From: Myxococcales bacterium
GTDB taxonomy: Bacteria > Myxococcota_A > Polyangia > Polyangiales > Polyangiaceae
Reading direction: 5' to 3'
NCBI GenBank assembly: GCA_025359105.1
Contig: JANYHK010000141.1
Location: 1 to 64,000 of the forward strand
Length of the DNA stretch: 64,000 nt
The notes beneath the pieces were generated by a model. That model was given only the letters and a program-made list of their open reading frames with translations, searched no databases and was not told the DNA's origin. How positions within the stretch are numbered: the stretch's first letter is position 1; each line of letters starts with the position of its first letter. Positions 57,354 to 64,000 of the stretch are shown piece after piece. Both the position numbers and the translations under genes were made by a program.

Positions 57354-58553
57354 CTAGCCCCAGACGCTGGCGCGGATAGCTTCCGGCCAGCCGCCAGGCT
57401 CGAAGCCGTGCTGCGTGAAGCACGCGAGCACCCAGCGCTCGAGGCCCCACGCGATGCAGCCGGTGAAGGCCGGCTCGCCGTTCTGCGCGTTGATGGTGAA
57501 GGTGCGGCCGAAGAAGTTGTCGTGCAGGTTGAAGCTCCCGCACGCGAGCGAGCGCGCCTCGCCGTTGGGGCCCGGCTCGACGGTGAGCCGGAGCTCGAAT
57601 TTCAGATCGCCGCGCAGCTGCGCGTACGTCTTGGTCGCGTAGGCCGCGCTGAAGAACGGGTCGTTCGCGCTCTCGATCTCGGCCTGCAAATCGAACTTCT
57701 CGATCTGCGCCTTCACGAGCTCGATGCCCTTCTGGCGACGGGTCGAGACCTCCTCCTCCGTGCCGACGAGGATGATCTCGCGCATCGTGAAGTCCCACAG
57801 GCGATCGAGGCCGGTGATGTTCGTCGACTCGTAGCGGAAGCACTTCCCGACGGTGGTGACGACGTTGGGGCCGCCGGTGAGGTTCGTGTTCTCGAGGCCG
57901 CGGTAGCAGTGGTAGCAAACCGCCGGAGAGAGGCAGGCCTCCGGCGTCGCGAAGGCGCGGGGATCGGGGACGATGAGGTCGGTCGTCTCGGCGTTCGCCT
58001 GGCGAAAGTGCTCGATGGTGTCGAAGTCCTCGACGAGGTGCGTGACCATCGAGACCGACTGCGGGAAGCTCGAGAAGTAGCCGCAGCGCCCGAGCGTTTT
58101 GGACGGGATGAGGGTCGGGTACGTCTCTTCCTTCGCGCCGAACTGCGACATGCCCATGGCGCGGCAGTCGGCGTCGACGGTACGGAGGACGTTGAGCGCC
58201 GGGCCCGCGAGCGCGACCTGGCCGCGACCGAGCTCCTTCACCCAGCCGCGCTTCTTGAGCTCCTCGTAGACGCCCGTGCGCAGCGGCGCTTTGTTCTGGC
58301 GCTCGCGCGTGTGCAACACCTTGCGCGGGATCTTGCGGAACTTGGCGACCATCAGATCGACGTAGCGGTCGACCTTGGCCGTGGTGTCGGCGACGTCGGC
58401 GCCGCTCTTCAGCTCGAAGCGGACCTGCCCCCCCTCGACCTTGACCTTCAAGATTTCGGGCGAGACGTAGGCCCCCTGCTTCTCGATGTCCGCCGCGAGG
58501 TCGCCGTCGACCTGCTTCTTCAAAGCGATCGCGTGCCAGGTGGGGCCACTCAT
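57354..58553 (-). CDS. Amino acid:[carrier protein] ligase (seryl-tRNA-synthetase-like)
   Basis: A 399-residue class II synthetase-like enzyme. It lacks the tRNA-binding coiled coil of SerRS and resembles Bradyrhizobium Bll0957-type amino acid:carrier protein ligases. The zinc ligands of that family are in place: Cys213 (SPAVCYHCY), Glu242 (FRYES, class II motif 2) and Cys366 (FTGCIAWG), with motif 3 WGLERW (369-374). It should activate a small amino acid (Gly or Ala are typical) with ATP and load it onto the phosphopantetheine of a carrier protein. The carrier gene lies directly upstream and overlaps the start by 4 bases (ATGA), which strongly supports this role. The N-terminal 95 residues are longer than in Bll0957 and of unknown use. 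The amino acid preference cannot be read. Confidence 0.85.
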   Translation of the reverse strand: MSGPTWHAIALKKQVDGDLAADIEKQGAYVSPEILKVKVEGGQVRFELKSGADVADTTAKVDRYVDLMVAKFRKIPRKVLHTRERQNKAPLRTGVYEELKKRGWVKELGRGQVALAGPALNVLRTVDADCRAMGMSQFGAKEETYPTLIPSKTLGRCGYFSSFPQSVSMVTHLVEDFDTIEHFRQANAETTDLIVPDPRAFATPEACLSPAVCYHCYRGLENTNLTGGPNVVTTVGKCFRYESTNITGLDRLWDFTMREIILVGTEEEVSTRRQKGIELVKAQIEKFDLQAEIESANDPFFSAAYATKTYAQLRGDLKFELRLTVEPGPNGEARSLACGSFNLHDNFFGRTFTINAQNGEPAFTGCIAWGLERWVLACFTQHGFEPGGWPEAIRASVWG

Positions 58554-58798
58554 GCCGCCGCTCCCTGCAAGCTCGCGACGAGCTCCACGAGCTTCTTCAC
58601 GTTGCGCGCGTCGCCGAAGGCGTCGTCGCTGATGGCGATGTTGAACTCTTCTTCGAGCGAGAGGAGCAGATCGAGCGCGGCGGCCGATTTCACGCCCAGC
58701 TCGCGGAAGATGTCCGCGTCCGGGCTGAAGCCAGCTTCGATCTTTGCGATGCGCACGATGATTGCGCGCACCTTGTCCTCGATGGTCGGATCCGTCAT
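58550..58798 (-). CDS. Acyl/aminoacyl carrier protein
   Basis: An 82-residue, acidic, four-helix carrier protein. The attachment site is Ser38 in ELGVKSAAALDLLLSLEEEF; the usual Asp before Ser is Lys here, which departs from fatty-acid ACP and fits a specialised carrier. The end LVELVASLQ matches helix 4. It is the first gene of an operon with the aa:CP ligase and two acyltransferases, so it is predicted to carry an aminoacyl group as a thioester. A phosphopantetheinyl transferase must come from elsewhere. Confidence 0.88.
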   Translation of the reverse strand: MTDPTIEDKVRAIIVRIAKIEAGFSPDADIFRELGVKSAAALDLLLSLEEEFNIAISDDAFGDARNVKKLVELVASLQGAAA

Positions 58799-58964
58799 GG
58801 GGGGCGCCTCTTTCAGAGTTCCTGGTTATACGCCCGGACGCCCCACGCTAGAAGCAGGAAGACGGTAACCGGGCACCAGCTGGCATGGGCGTAATTGCCG
58901 CATTTTCGACCCCGGACTGCGGCTGACCTTGCATGGAGGCATGGGCCGCCCCCAGGATGAGGAG

Positions 58965-59123
58965 ATGGGCCAGAAAGAAACCGACGCGAAGAGCGACGAG
59001 CAGATCTCGGTCACGTGCCCGGAGTGCGGCGCGAAGGTGAAGCTCGCCGTGAAGGACGCCGAGGAGAAGATGACGGCGCGGTGCCCGAAGGGACACGAGA
59101 TCGCTTTGGTGAAGGCGCTCTGA
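58965..59123 (+). CDS. Zinc-ribbon mini-protein
   Basis: A protein of about 52 residues with CPEC near the front and CPKGH near the end, a C-x2-C/C-x3-H ribbon pattern that binds one zinc. ATG 58965 has AGGA 7 bases upstream; ATG 58941 and TTG 58929 are also in frame. It is otherwise charged (Lys/Glu/Asp). No family name can be given. It is divergent from the carrier protein gene (about 166 bases), and the cluster of palindromes lies after its stop. Confidence 0.6.
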   Translation: MGQKETDAKSDEQISVTCPECGAKVKLAVKDAEEKMTARCPKGHEIALVKAL

Positions 59124-59167
59124 GGGGGAAGCGGGGGGGGCTCGGGTTCAAAGCTTTCCTTTGTGTG

Positions 59168-59249
59168 GAGGGGTGCTGCGCACCCCTCACGCGCCCTGGC
59201 GCGTGAGCCTCCCCGCGTCGCTGCGCGACGAGTTTGCTGCGCAAACTCG
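59168..59249. repeat. Four tandem perfect palindromes
   Basis: Four hairpins follow each other: GAGGGGTGC-TGC-GCACCCCTC (59168-59188), a 10-base-arm stem with CTCACGCGCC and GGCGCGTGAG (59186-59207), CGTCGC-TGC-GCGACG (59216-59230) and CGAGTTTGC-TGC-GCAAACTCG (59229-59249). Three share a TGC loop with GC flanks. The stems differ in sequence but all are perfect. It could be a terminator group, a REP-like element or a protein-binding site. The rest of 59124-59379 shows no gene. Confidence 0.85.
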
Positions 59250-59379
59250 GTCTGGCGGTGGGGACGCGTTGGCACAATTCGGCGCGGTTTTGGAAAGCGG
59301 AGAATCGCCGTAAAATGCGGGAAAACGAGTCGGTGTCGGCCTCGATGCGGTTGGTATGGGGGCTGCTCTAGGGGGGAGG

Positions 59380-60138
59380 ATGCGATGGGCTAGCTTCGTT
59401 GCGGTTTTGGGTGGGGTGGTGTTCTTTGGGGGGGCGGTGGGGGCGCAGGAGGATGCTGCGGCGGCGGCTCCGGCCGAGGCGGCGCCGGTCGCGCCGGGTG
59501 CGGCGAGCGGCGCGGAGGATGCGCGAAAAACGGCGGAGGTCGCGGGGCCGGTGGTGGTGCCGGACGAGCCGAAGGTCAGTGGGTTTCAGGTCGGGGTTCG
59601 GGCGGGGTATGTGCGGGCGCTCGATGCTACGGCGGGCAATTCGCTCACGTACCAGACGCCGGCGCTCTTACCGGTGATCCTCGACGTCGGCTACCGGACG
59701 AGCACGCACGTCTACCTCGGCGTCACTGGACAGCTGGCCCTCGCGGCGCGCAACGACTGCTCGGGCGCGACGGGCACCTGCTCGGCGAAGGAGTACCGGC
59801 TCGGGGCGACGTTCCAGTATCACTTCTCGCCGCTGCAGACGTTCGATCCGTGGTTCGGCGCGGGCTTCGGCTACGAGGTCTTGCACCTGAGCGGCTACTT
59901 CGGCGATCCCGGCGGGCACGTGACGCGCACCGGCTTCGTGCTCCTCGACGCGCAGCTCGGCGGCGATTTCGCGCTACGTAACGGTCCGCGCGCCCCCAAG
60001 CTCGGACCCTACGTAGGCCTCGCCATGGGCGCGATCGGAAGTGAATCGGGCGTCGTCTATGGAAACAACCGCGACCGCTCCCCTACCCACGATCACCAGT
60101 GGGTCGCGATCGGCGTCCGCGGGACGCTGGACCTATGA
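59380..60138 (+). CDS. Outer-membrane beta-barrel-like protein
   Basis: About 252 residues from ATG 59380 (59356 is an open alternative). A signal peptide (VAVLGGVVFFGGAVGAQ) is followed by an Ala/Pro-rich linker of about 50 residues and then alternating polar/hydrophobic strands (FQVGVRAGYVRAL, PVILDVGYRTSTHVYLGVTGQLAL, EYRLGATFQYHFS, DPWFGAGFGYEVLHL, FVLLDAQLGGDFAL, GPYVGLAMGAIG, WVAIGVRGTLDL), ending in an aromatic-poor strand. The pattern fits an eight-strand barrel of OmpA/OmpW type. The function is unknown. One Cys pair in a loop (DCSGATGTC) may be a disulfide. It is preceded by the cluster of palindromes. Confidence 0.75.
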   Translation: MRWASFVAVLGGVVFFGGAVGAQEDAAAAAPAEAAPVAPGAASGAEDARKTAEVAGPVVVPDEPKVSGFQVGVRAGYVRALDATAGNSLTYQTPALLPVILDVGYRTSTHVYLGVTGQLALAARNDCSGATGTCSAKEYRLGATFQYHFSPLQTFDPWFGAGFGYEVLHLSGYFGDPGGHVTRTGFVLLDAQLGGDFALRNGPRAPKLGPYVGLAMGAIGSESGVVYGNNRDRSPTHDHQWVAIGVRGTLDL

Positions 60139-60153
60139 CCGCGCCGTAGGCGC

Positions 60154-61086
60154 TCAGTGCGAGCGCGGCTGGCCGGCCGGGTGGGCGATGTTCGCGCCGT
60201 GGTAGAGCTCGATCTCCGTGAGGGTCTCGCGGAGTCGTTGAATGCGCGCGTCGTTGCTCTGGTTCGCCTTCTTCACCGTGTCGTGAAGCGTGCTCACGTC
60301 GCGGGCGACCTTGGTCTGATCGGCCTTGCGCTCGGCGCTCTCGGTGTCGACACGCGCGGTCAGAGCCTTCACTTCGTCCTGCGTCCTCAGGAGCTCGCCG
60401 CGCTGCTTGTCGAGCTCGCTGCGCGCCAGCTGCGTCTCGGAGCGCGTCACGTCGATGCGCTCGGCCAGCTCGCGCGTCGGGCGCTTCACCGACTGCGTGT
60501 TCGCCCAGATCCCGATGCAGAGCCCCGCGACGACGGCCACTGCGAGCGCCGCGACCTTGAGCGCCCCGTTCTTCGGGCGCGCGGGCGGCGCCACGGAGAC
60601 GGAGCGCGGAGCGCGCTCGCTCTCGCTCCCAGCCTCGCCCTCGCTCCTGCCAACGTTCATGTGCTCGCTGTCGGCCGTCGAACCCTCCGACGCCTCCATC
60701 TTTTCCTTCGGCGACGTCACGCCGTCCGGACTGCCCGAGAGAATCGGCGTGCCCCAGGGCGGCCGCAGCGTGCCGTGACGCACGCTCACGACTTGCGACT
60801 CGTCGGGCGCCGGAGGGATCAGGCTCTCCGCCAGACGCCGCCCGATTCCGGGGACGTTCATCAGATCGTCAACCGACTTGAAGGGGCCGTTCTGGTCGCG
60901 AAAGTCGACGATCCGCTGCGCCAGGACGCTGCCGACCTTTGGGACGCTCTTGCGAAGGAGATCGGCGGTCGCCGTGTTCACGTTCACCGCATCACGGGGA
61001 CCGGGCGGCGACGAGGGGCCAGCCATGCCATCGGAGAGGGCGAGAGGAGCGAGGGAGCCGGGTGAGCCGAAAGAAGGCTGGGCCAT
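60154..61086 (-). CDS. HhH (ComEA-like) protein with transmembrane helix and coiled coil
   Basis: A 310-residue protein. Residues 34-90 form a double helix-hairpin-helix domain like ComEA (VNVNTATADLL, FRDQNGPFKSVDDLMNVPGIGRRLAESL), which binds DNA without sequence preference. After a Ser/Glu-rich linker comes one transmembrane helix (about 175-195), then a long heptad-type coiled coil (about 200-295). As the HhH part has no export signal, it should stay in the cytoplasm, with the coiled coil outside, the reverse of periplasmic ComEA. It could tie DNA to the envelope. ATG 61086 is divergent from the transporter gene. Confidence 0.8.
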   Translation of the reverse strand: MAQPSFGSPGSLAPLALSDGMAGPSSPPGPRDAVNVNTATADLLRKSVPKVGSVLAQRIVDFRDQNGPFKSVDDLMNVPGIGRRLAESLIPPAPDESQVVSVRHGTLRPPWGTPILSGSPDGVTSPKEKMEASEGSTADSEHMNVGRSEGEAGSESERAPRSVSVAPPARPKNGALKVAALAVAVVAGLCIGIWANTQSVKRPTRELAERIDVTRSETQLARSELDKQRGELLRTQDEVKALTARVDTESAERKADQTKVARDVSTLHDTVKKANQSNDARIQRLRETLTEIELYHGANIAHPAGQPRSH

Positions 61087-61188
61087 TGCAACCGATCAAA
61101 ACGGCTGCGTGGAACGGAACTTGAGCGTCCGCTTTTCAAAAGGTGTTACGTTGTCGTACCCCGATCTGGGAAGGATCGCGCCGCTCGC

Positions 61189-61217
61189 TTGGCATTAACG
61201 GCGGTCCGTCCCATACG
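61189..61217 (+). promoter_or_regulatory. Candidate sigma-70 promoter of the transporter/Omp85 operon
   Basis: TTGGCA (61189-61194, 5 of 6 matches) and CATACG (61212-61217) are 17 bases apart, about 26 bases before ATG 61244; a GGGAG ribosome site lies between. Confidence 0.4.
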
Positions 61218-61243
61218 TTGTGGGGGCGAGGGAGCCAGCGCGG

Positions 61244-62632
61244 ATGACCGAACGAAAAGAGCCCCAGGAAAGCGGCATCCTGAGTCGTCTCCTCTCGGTG
61301 TTTGCCGAGGTCCGCGCGGAAGAGGCGCTCAGCGTCGTTCTGCTCACGCTGAACGTGTTCCTGCTACTGACCGGGTATTACTTCCTCAAGACGGTCCGCG
61401 AGCCGCTCATCCTGGCCAGCGGGCCGGGCGCGGCTGAGGTCAAGAGCTACGCCGCCGCCGGTCAGGCCTTCACGCTGATCTTCGTCGTGCGGGGCTACGG
61501 CGGGCTCGTGAAGCGGCTCGGGAGAATGCAGCTCTCGGCCGCGATCTCGATCTTCTTCGCGTCGAACCTGGTCGTCTTCTATTTCCTCGCGCAGCTGAAG
61601 GTGCCCCTGGGAATCCCCTTCTTCATCTGGGTCGGCTGCTTCAGTCTCACGGTCATCTCGCAGTTCTGGTCCTTCGCGACGGACTGCTACACGCCCGACG
61701 AAGGCAAGCGCCTCTTCGCGATCATCGGCGTCGGCGGCTCCGTCGGATCGATGGCGGGCGCGATCATCGCGAAGAAGCTCTACAAGCCCGTCGGCCCCTA
61801 CAACATGATGCTCCTGGCGGCGGGGGTCCTGCTCGTCTGTCTCGGCATCACGGTCATCGTCGACCGCCTCGAGAAGCGCCGGGCGGCCCGCCGCACCGGC
61901 GGCGACGGCAAGAAGGCCGAGGAGCCAATCGCAAAGGAAGGCGGAGCGACGGGCGGCTTCCAGCTCATCCTCAAGGATCGCTACCTCCTCCTCATCGCGT
62001 CCCTCGTGATGCTCATCAACTGGGAGAACTCGACCGGCGAGTACATCCTCGACCGCGAGCTCGTCGCCTACGCCGAACAGCAGGCGCACGTCGTGGGTGG
62101 CGATACCGCCGACCAGATCATCGGCGTGTTCAAGGGCGACTACTTCTTCTGGGCAAATACCGTCGGCGTCGGGCTACAGCTCCTCTTGGTCTCGCGCATC
62201 CTCAAATACGTCGACGTGCGGGGCGCGCTGCTCGTCGCCCCGGCCATCGCTCTGCTCGGCTACGGGGCGATCGCCCTCATGCCCATCCTCGGCGTCGCGC
62301 GCGTGGCCAAGATCAGCGAGAACGCGAACGACTACTCGCTGCAGAGCACGGTCGCGAAGGTGCTGTTTCTTCCGACGAGCCGCGCCGCGAAGTACACGGC
62401 GCAGGTCGCGATCGGGACGGTGCTCGTCCGCGTCGGGGACATGCTCTCGGCGGCCGTCGTTTTCCTCGGATCGATCCTCGTGCTCAGCACGCGCGCGTTC
62501 GCGCTCGTCAACCTCCTGCTCGTCTGCGCCTGGTTCGTCGTCGCGTGGGCGCTGGGCAAAGAGAACCGCACGCGCACCGCGGCGATGAAGCCTGCTGCAG
62601 ATGCGAAGGTCGCGGAGCCCCTGGCGTCATGA
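61244..62632 (+). CDS. NTP/NDP exchange transporter-family protein (TLC/AAA-like)
   Basis: A 462-residue membrane protein from ATG 61244 with 11-12 hydrophobic helices. Early motif LLTLNVFLLLTGYYFLKTVREPLIL is typical of the nucleotide transporter family (PF03219) of chlamydiae, rickettsiae and plastids, which also contains members in free-living myxobacteria. A charged loop of about 40 residues (Arg/Lys/Glu-rich, about 210-250) splits the helices. The substrate cannot be read; nucleotide transport is not certain. The stop overlaps the Omp85-like gene by 4 bases. A good promoter lies before the gene. Confidence 0.8.
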   Translation: MTERKEPQESGILSRLLSVFAEVRAEEALSVVLLTLNVFLLLTGYYFLKTVREPLILASGPGAAEVKSYAAAGQAFTLIFVVRGYGGLVKRLGRMQLSAAISIFFASNLVVFYFLAQLKVPLGIPFFIWVGCFSLTVISQFWSFATDCYTPDEGKRLFAIIGVGGSVGSMAGAIIAKKLYKPVGPYNMMLLAAGVLLVCLGITVIVDRLEKRRAARRTGGDGKKAEEPIAKEGGATGGFQLILKDRYLLLIASLVMLINWENSTGEYILDRELVAYAEQQAHVVGGDTADQIIGVFKGDYFFWANTVGVGLQLLLVSRILKYVDVRGALLVAPAIALLGYGAIALMPILGVARVAKISENANDYSLQSTVAKVLFLPTSRAAKYTAQVAIGTVLVRVGDMLSAAVVFLGSILVLSTRAFALVNLLLVCAWFVVAWALGKENRTRTAAMKPAADAKVAEPLAS

Positions 62633-63981
62633 GGACGGGGACGACCTCGGCCTGGCGGCTCGCGGGCGCGCTGGCCACGTTGACCACGCTTGCCGCGACG
62701 GGTGTAGCGCACGCCGAGACCCCGAAGCGAGAGGTCCCCGACTACGACGGCCGCGGCGGGGAGCCGGCGACGCCGGGCGACGTGGCGCTGTGGGTGCCGC
62801 GCATCGCCCTCGCGCCGGCGTACGCGGTCAGCGAGTTCGTGATCCGTCGCCCGCTCGGCGCGCTCATCACCGCCGCCGAGCAGGGGAACGTCCCCAAGGT
62901 GCTCTACGATTTCTTCGCGTTCGGCCCCGATCACAAGGCGGGCATCGCGCCGATCGCCTTCCTCGACTTCGGCTTCAAGCCGAGCGTCGGCGCCTACATG
63001 TTCTGGGACGACGCCTTCGTGGACGGGCACGATCTGAGGTTCCACGGCTCCACGTGGGGCGGCGACTTTCTCGCGGGCGTCCTCACCGAGCGCTTCCGCT
63101 TTCACGCCAAGGACAGCCTGACGCTCAACTTCACGGGACTGCGGCGGCCCGACCTCCTCTACTTCGGCACCGGCGCCGCCACTCTGCAGTCGGACAAGGC
63201 CCGCTACGGCATCGACAAGCTCGAGGCGGCCGCGCTGCTCGACGTTCACCTGTGGAGGGCCAGCCGCATGCAGGCGGGGATGGCACTTCGCTCGGTCTCC
63301 TTTTACAACGGCCACTTCCAGGATGAGCCGAACATCGAACAGCAGGCCGCCGCCGGCGCGTTCGCGATTCCTCCGGGGTTCTCGAGGGGCTACACAGCCG
63401 AGACGAACCACCTGCTCCTCGCGCTCGATACGCGACTCCCCCGCCCCGCCCCCGGCTCCGGCGTGCGCATCGAGGCCGAGGGGGAGCAGGGCAACGACGT
63501 GCGCCGCAGCCCAGGCGCGGGCTGGCTCCGCTACGGCGGCACGCTCGCGGGTTACGCCGACCTGACCGATCACGGCCGCGTCGTGAGCCTGGCGGCGACG
63601 GCGATCTTCGCCGACCCGCTCGGCAGCGAGGCCGTGCCGTTCACGGAGCTCGCGTCGCTCGGCGGCTCCGGTCCTTTGCGTGGCTTCTTGCCAGGGCGGT
63701 TGCTCGGGCGGAGCGCCGCCTCGCTCGTCGCCCACTACCGATGGCCGATCTGGGCGTTCGTCGACGGATCGATCCAGGCGGGCGTCGGCAACGTGTTCGA
63801 CGTGCACCTGCAGGACTTGCAACCCAAGCTGCTTCGCTTCTCGAGCGCGATCGGCATCGAGACGGTCGGCTCGCCCGACAGCTCGCTCGAGATCTTGTTC
63901 GGAATCGGCACCGAGACGTTCGACCATGGTGGTCAGGTCGACTCGGTCCGCCTCGTGCTGGGGACCAACCGTGGCTTCTGA
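62629..63981 (+). CDS. Omp85/BamA-type outer-membrane barrel protein without visible POTRA domains
   Basis: A 450-residue exported protein: a signal peptide (LATLTTLAATGVAHA) and then about 60 residues before the first strands. The C-terminal barrel carries the Omp85 L6 motif: SLGGSGPLRGF, with the RGF tip that locks the pore, followed by the strand RWPIWAFVDGSIQAGVGNVF. The Phe end (NRGF) is the usual signal for barrel insertion. Compared with BamA (about 800 residues, five POTRA), the periplasmic part is very short. It may be a specialised secretion or lipid-transfer pore, like patatin-type or TamA relatives. It is coupled to the transporter gene upstream. Only 19 bases follow it in the window. 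Confidence 0.85.
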   Translation: MRTGTTSAWRLAGALATLTTLAATGVAHAETPKREVPDYDGRGGEPATPGDVALWVPRIALAPAYAVSEFVIRRPLGALITAAEQGNVPKVLYDFFAFGPDHKAGIAPIAFLDFGFKPSVGAYMFWDDAFVDGHDLRFHGSTWGGDFLAGVLTERFRFHAKDSLTLNFTGLRRPDLLYFGTGAATLQSDKARYGIDKLEAAALLDVHLWRASRMQAGMALRSVSFYNGHFQDEPNIEQQAAAGAFAIPPGFSRGYTAETNHLLLALDTRLPRPAPGSGVRIEAEGEQGNDVRRSPGAGWLRYGGTLAGYADLTDHGRVVSLAATAIFADPLGSEAVPFTELASLGGSGPLRGFLPGRLLGRSAASLVAHYRWPIWAFVDGSIQAGVGNVFDVHLQDLQPKLLRFSSAIGIETVGSPDSSLEILFGIGTETFDHGGQVDSVRLVLGTNRGF

Positions 63982-64000
63982 GCGCCCCCTCCCCGTCCGC

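Noticed and set aside
58880-58920. A sigma-54-like site (TGGCATG...TTGC) upstream of the zinc-ribbon gene
   Set aside because: The spacing between GG and GC is 13 bases instead of 10.

Overview
The window is GC-rich (about 70 %), densely packed DNA with the character of a myxobacterium, most likely of the Polyangiales/Sorangiineae side. This is inferred from the mix of genes: many lipoproteins, Hanks-type Ser/Thr kinases, very large TPR proteins, PilT-type motility ATPases, an ECF sigma factor with a membrane tail, a hybrid histidine kinase and a cysteine-rich lipoprotein. I see no rRNA, tRNA, CRISPR array, insertion sequence, phage gene or integrase. The window looks chromosomal. About 45 genes are supported; several start at GTG and one probably at TTG. 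Many neighbours overlap by 4 bases (ATGA/GTGA), which marks co-transcribed, translationally coupled pairs.

Layout. 1-4638 (minus): kinase with a long N-terminal helical region, YkgJ-type Cys cluster protein, lipoprotein cut by the window edge. 4737-9036 (plus): ABC-F ATPase, small lipoprotein, and a two-gene GMC oxidoreductase module. 9029-12586 (minus): two PilT-family ATPases, one large and degenerate. 12683-17248 (minus): DUF362 protein, enolase, DinG-like helicase. 17299-20200: TPR protein and TerB-like protein, convergent. 20271-30174 (minus): a coupled three-gene operon led by a roughly 2450-residue TPR protein. 30305-30496: a 32-copy hexanucleotide microsatellite. 30556-35487: phosphodiester-glycosidase-family lipoprotein, and the coupled pair zinc-ribbon/TPR membrane protein plus SppA peptidase. 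35924-41201: Cys-rich lipoprotein, methyltransferase, HEAT-like protein, M23 peptidase, Ser/Thr kinase. 41275-46755: an 1826-residue TPR protein. 46764-52816: LD-carboxypeptidase, acyltransferase plus epimerase-like pair, lipoprotein, diiron ferritin-like protein, polysaccharide flippase, GNAT protein. 52836-55876: membrane-tailed ECF sigma factor and, divergently, a PAS-PAS hybrid histidine kinase.

The most interesting unit is at 55882-58798 (minus): an acyl-carrier-like protein, a seryl-tRNA-synthetase-like amino acid:carrier-protein ligase that keeps its three zinc ligands, and two tandem paralogous left-handed beta-helix acyltransferases. Together they suggest an aminoacyl-thioester pathway that ends on an unknown hydroxyl or amine acceptor. 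The window closes with a zinc-ribbon mini-protein, a cluster of four tandem perfect palindromes, a beta-barrel-like protein, an HhH/coiled-coil membrane protein, and a coupled pair of an NTP/NDP-exchange-type transporter and an Omp85-type outer-membrane barrel.

Assignments rest on visible motifs and gene context only; no database search was possible.
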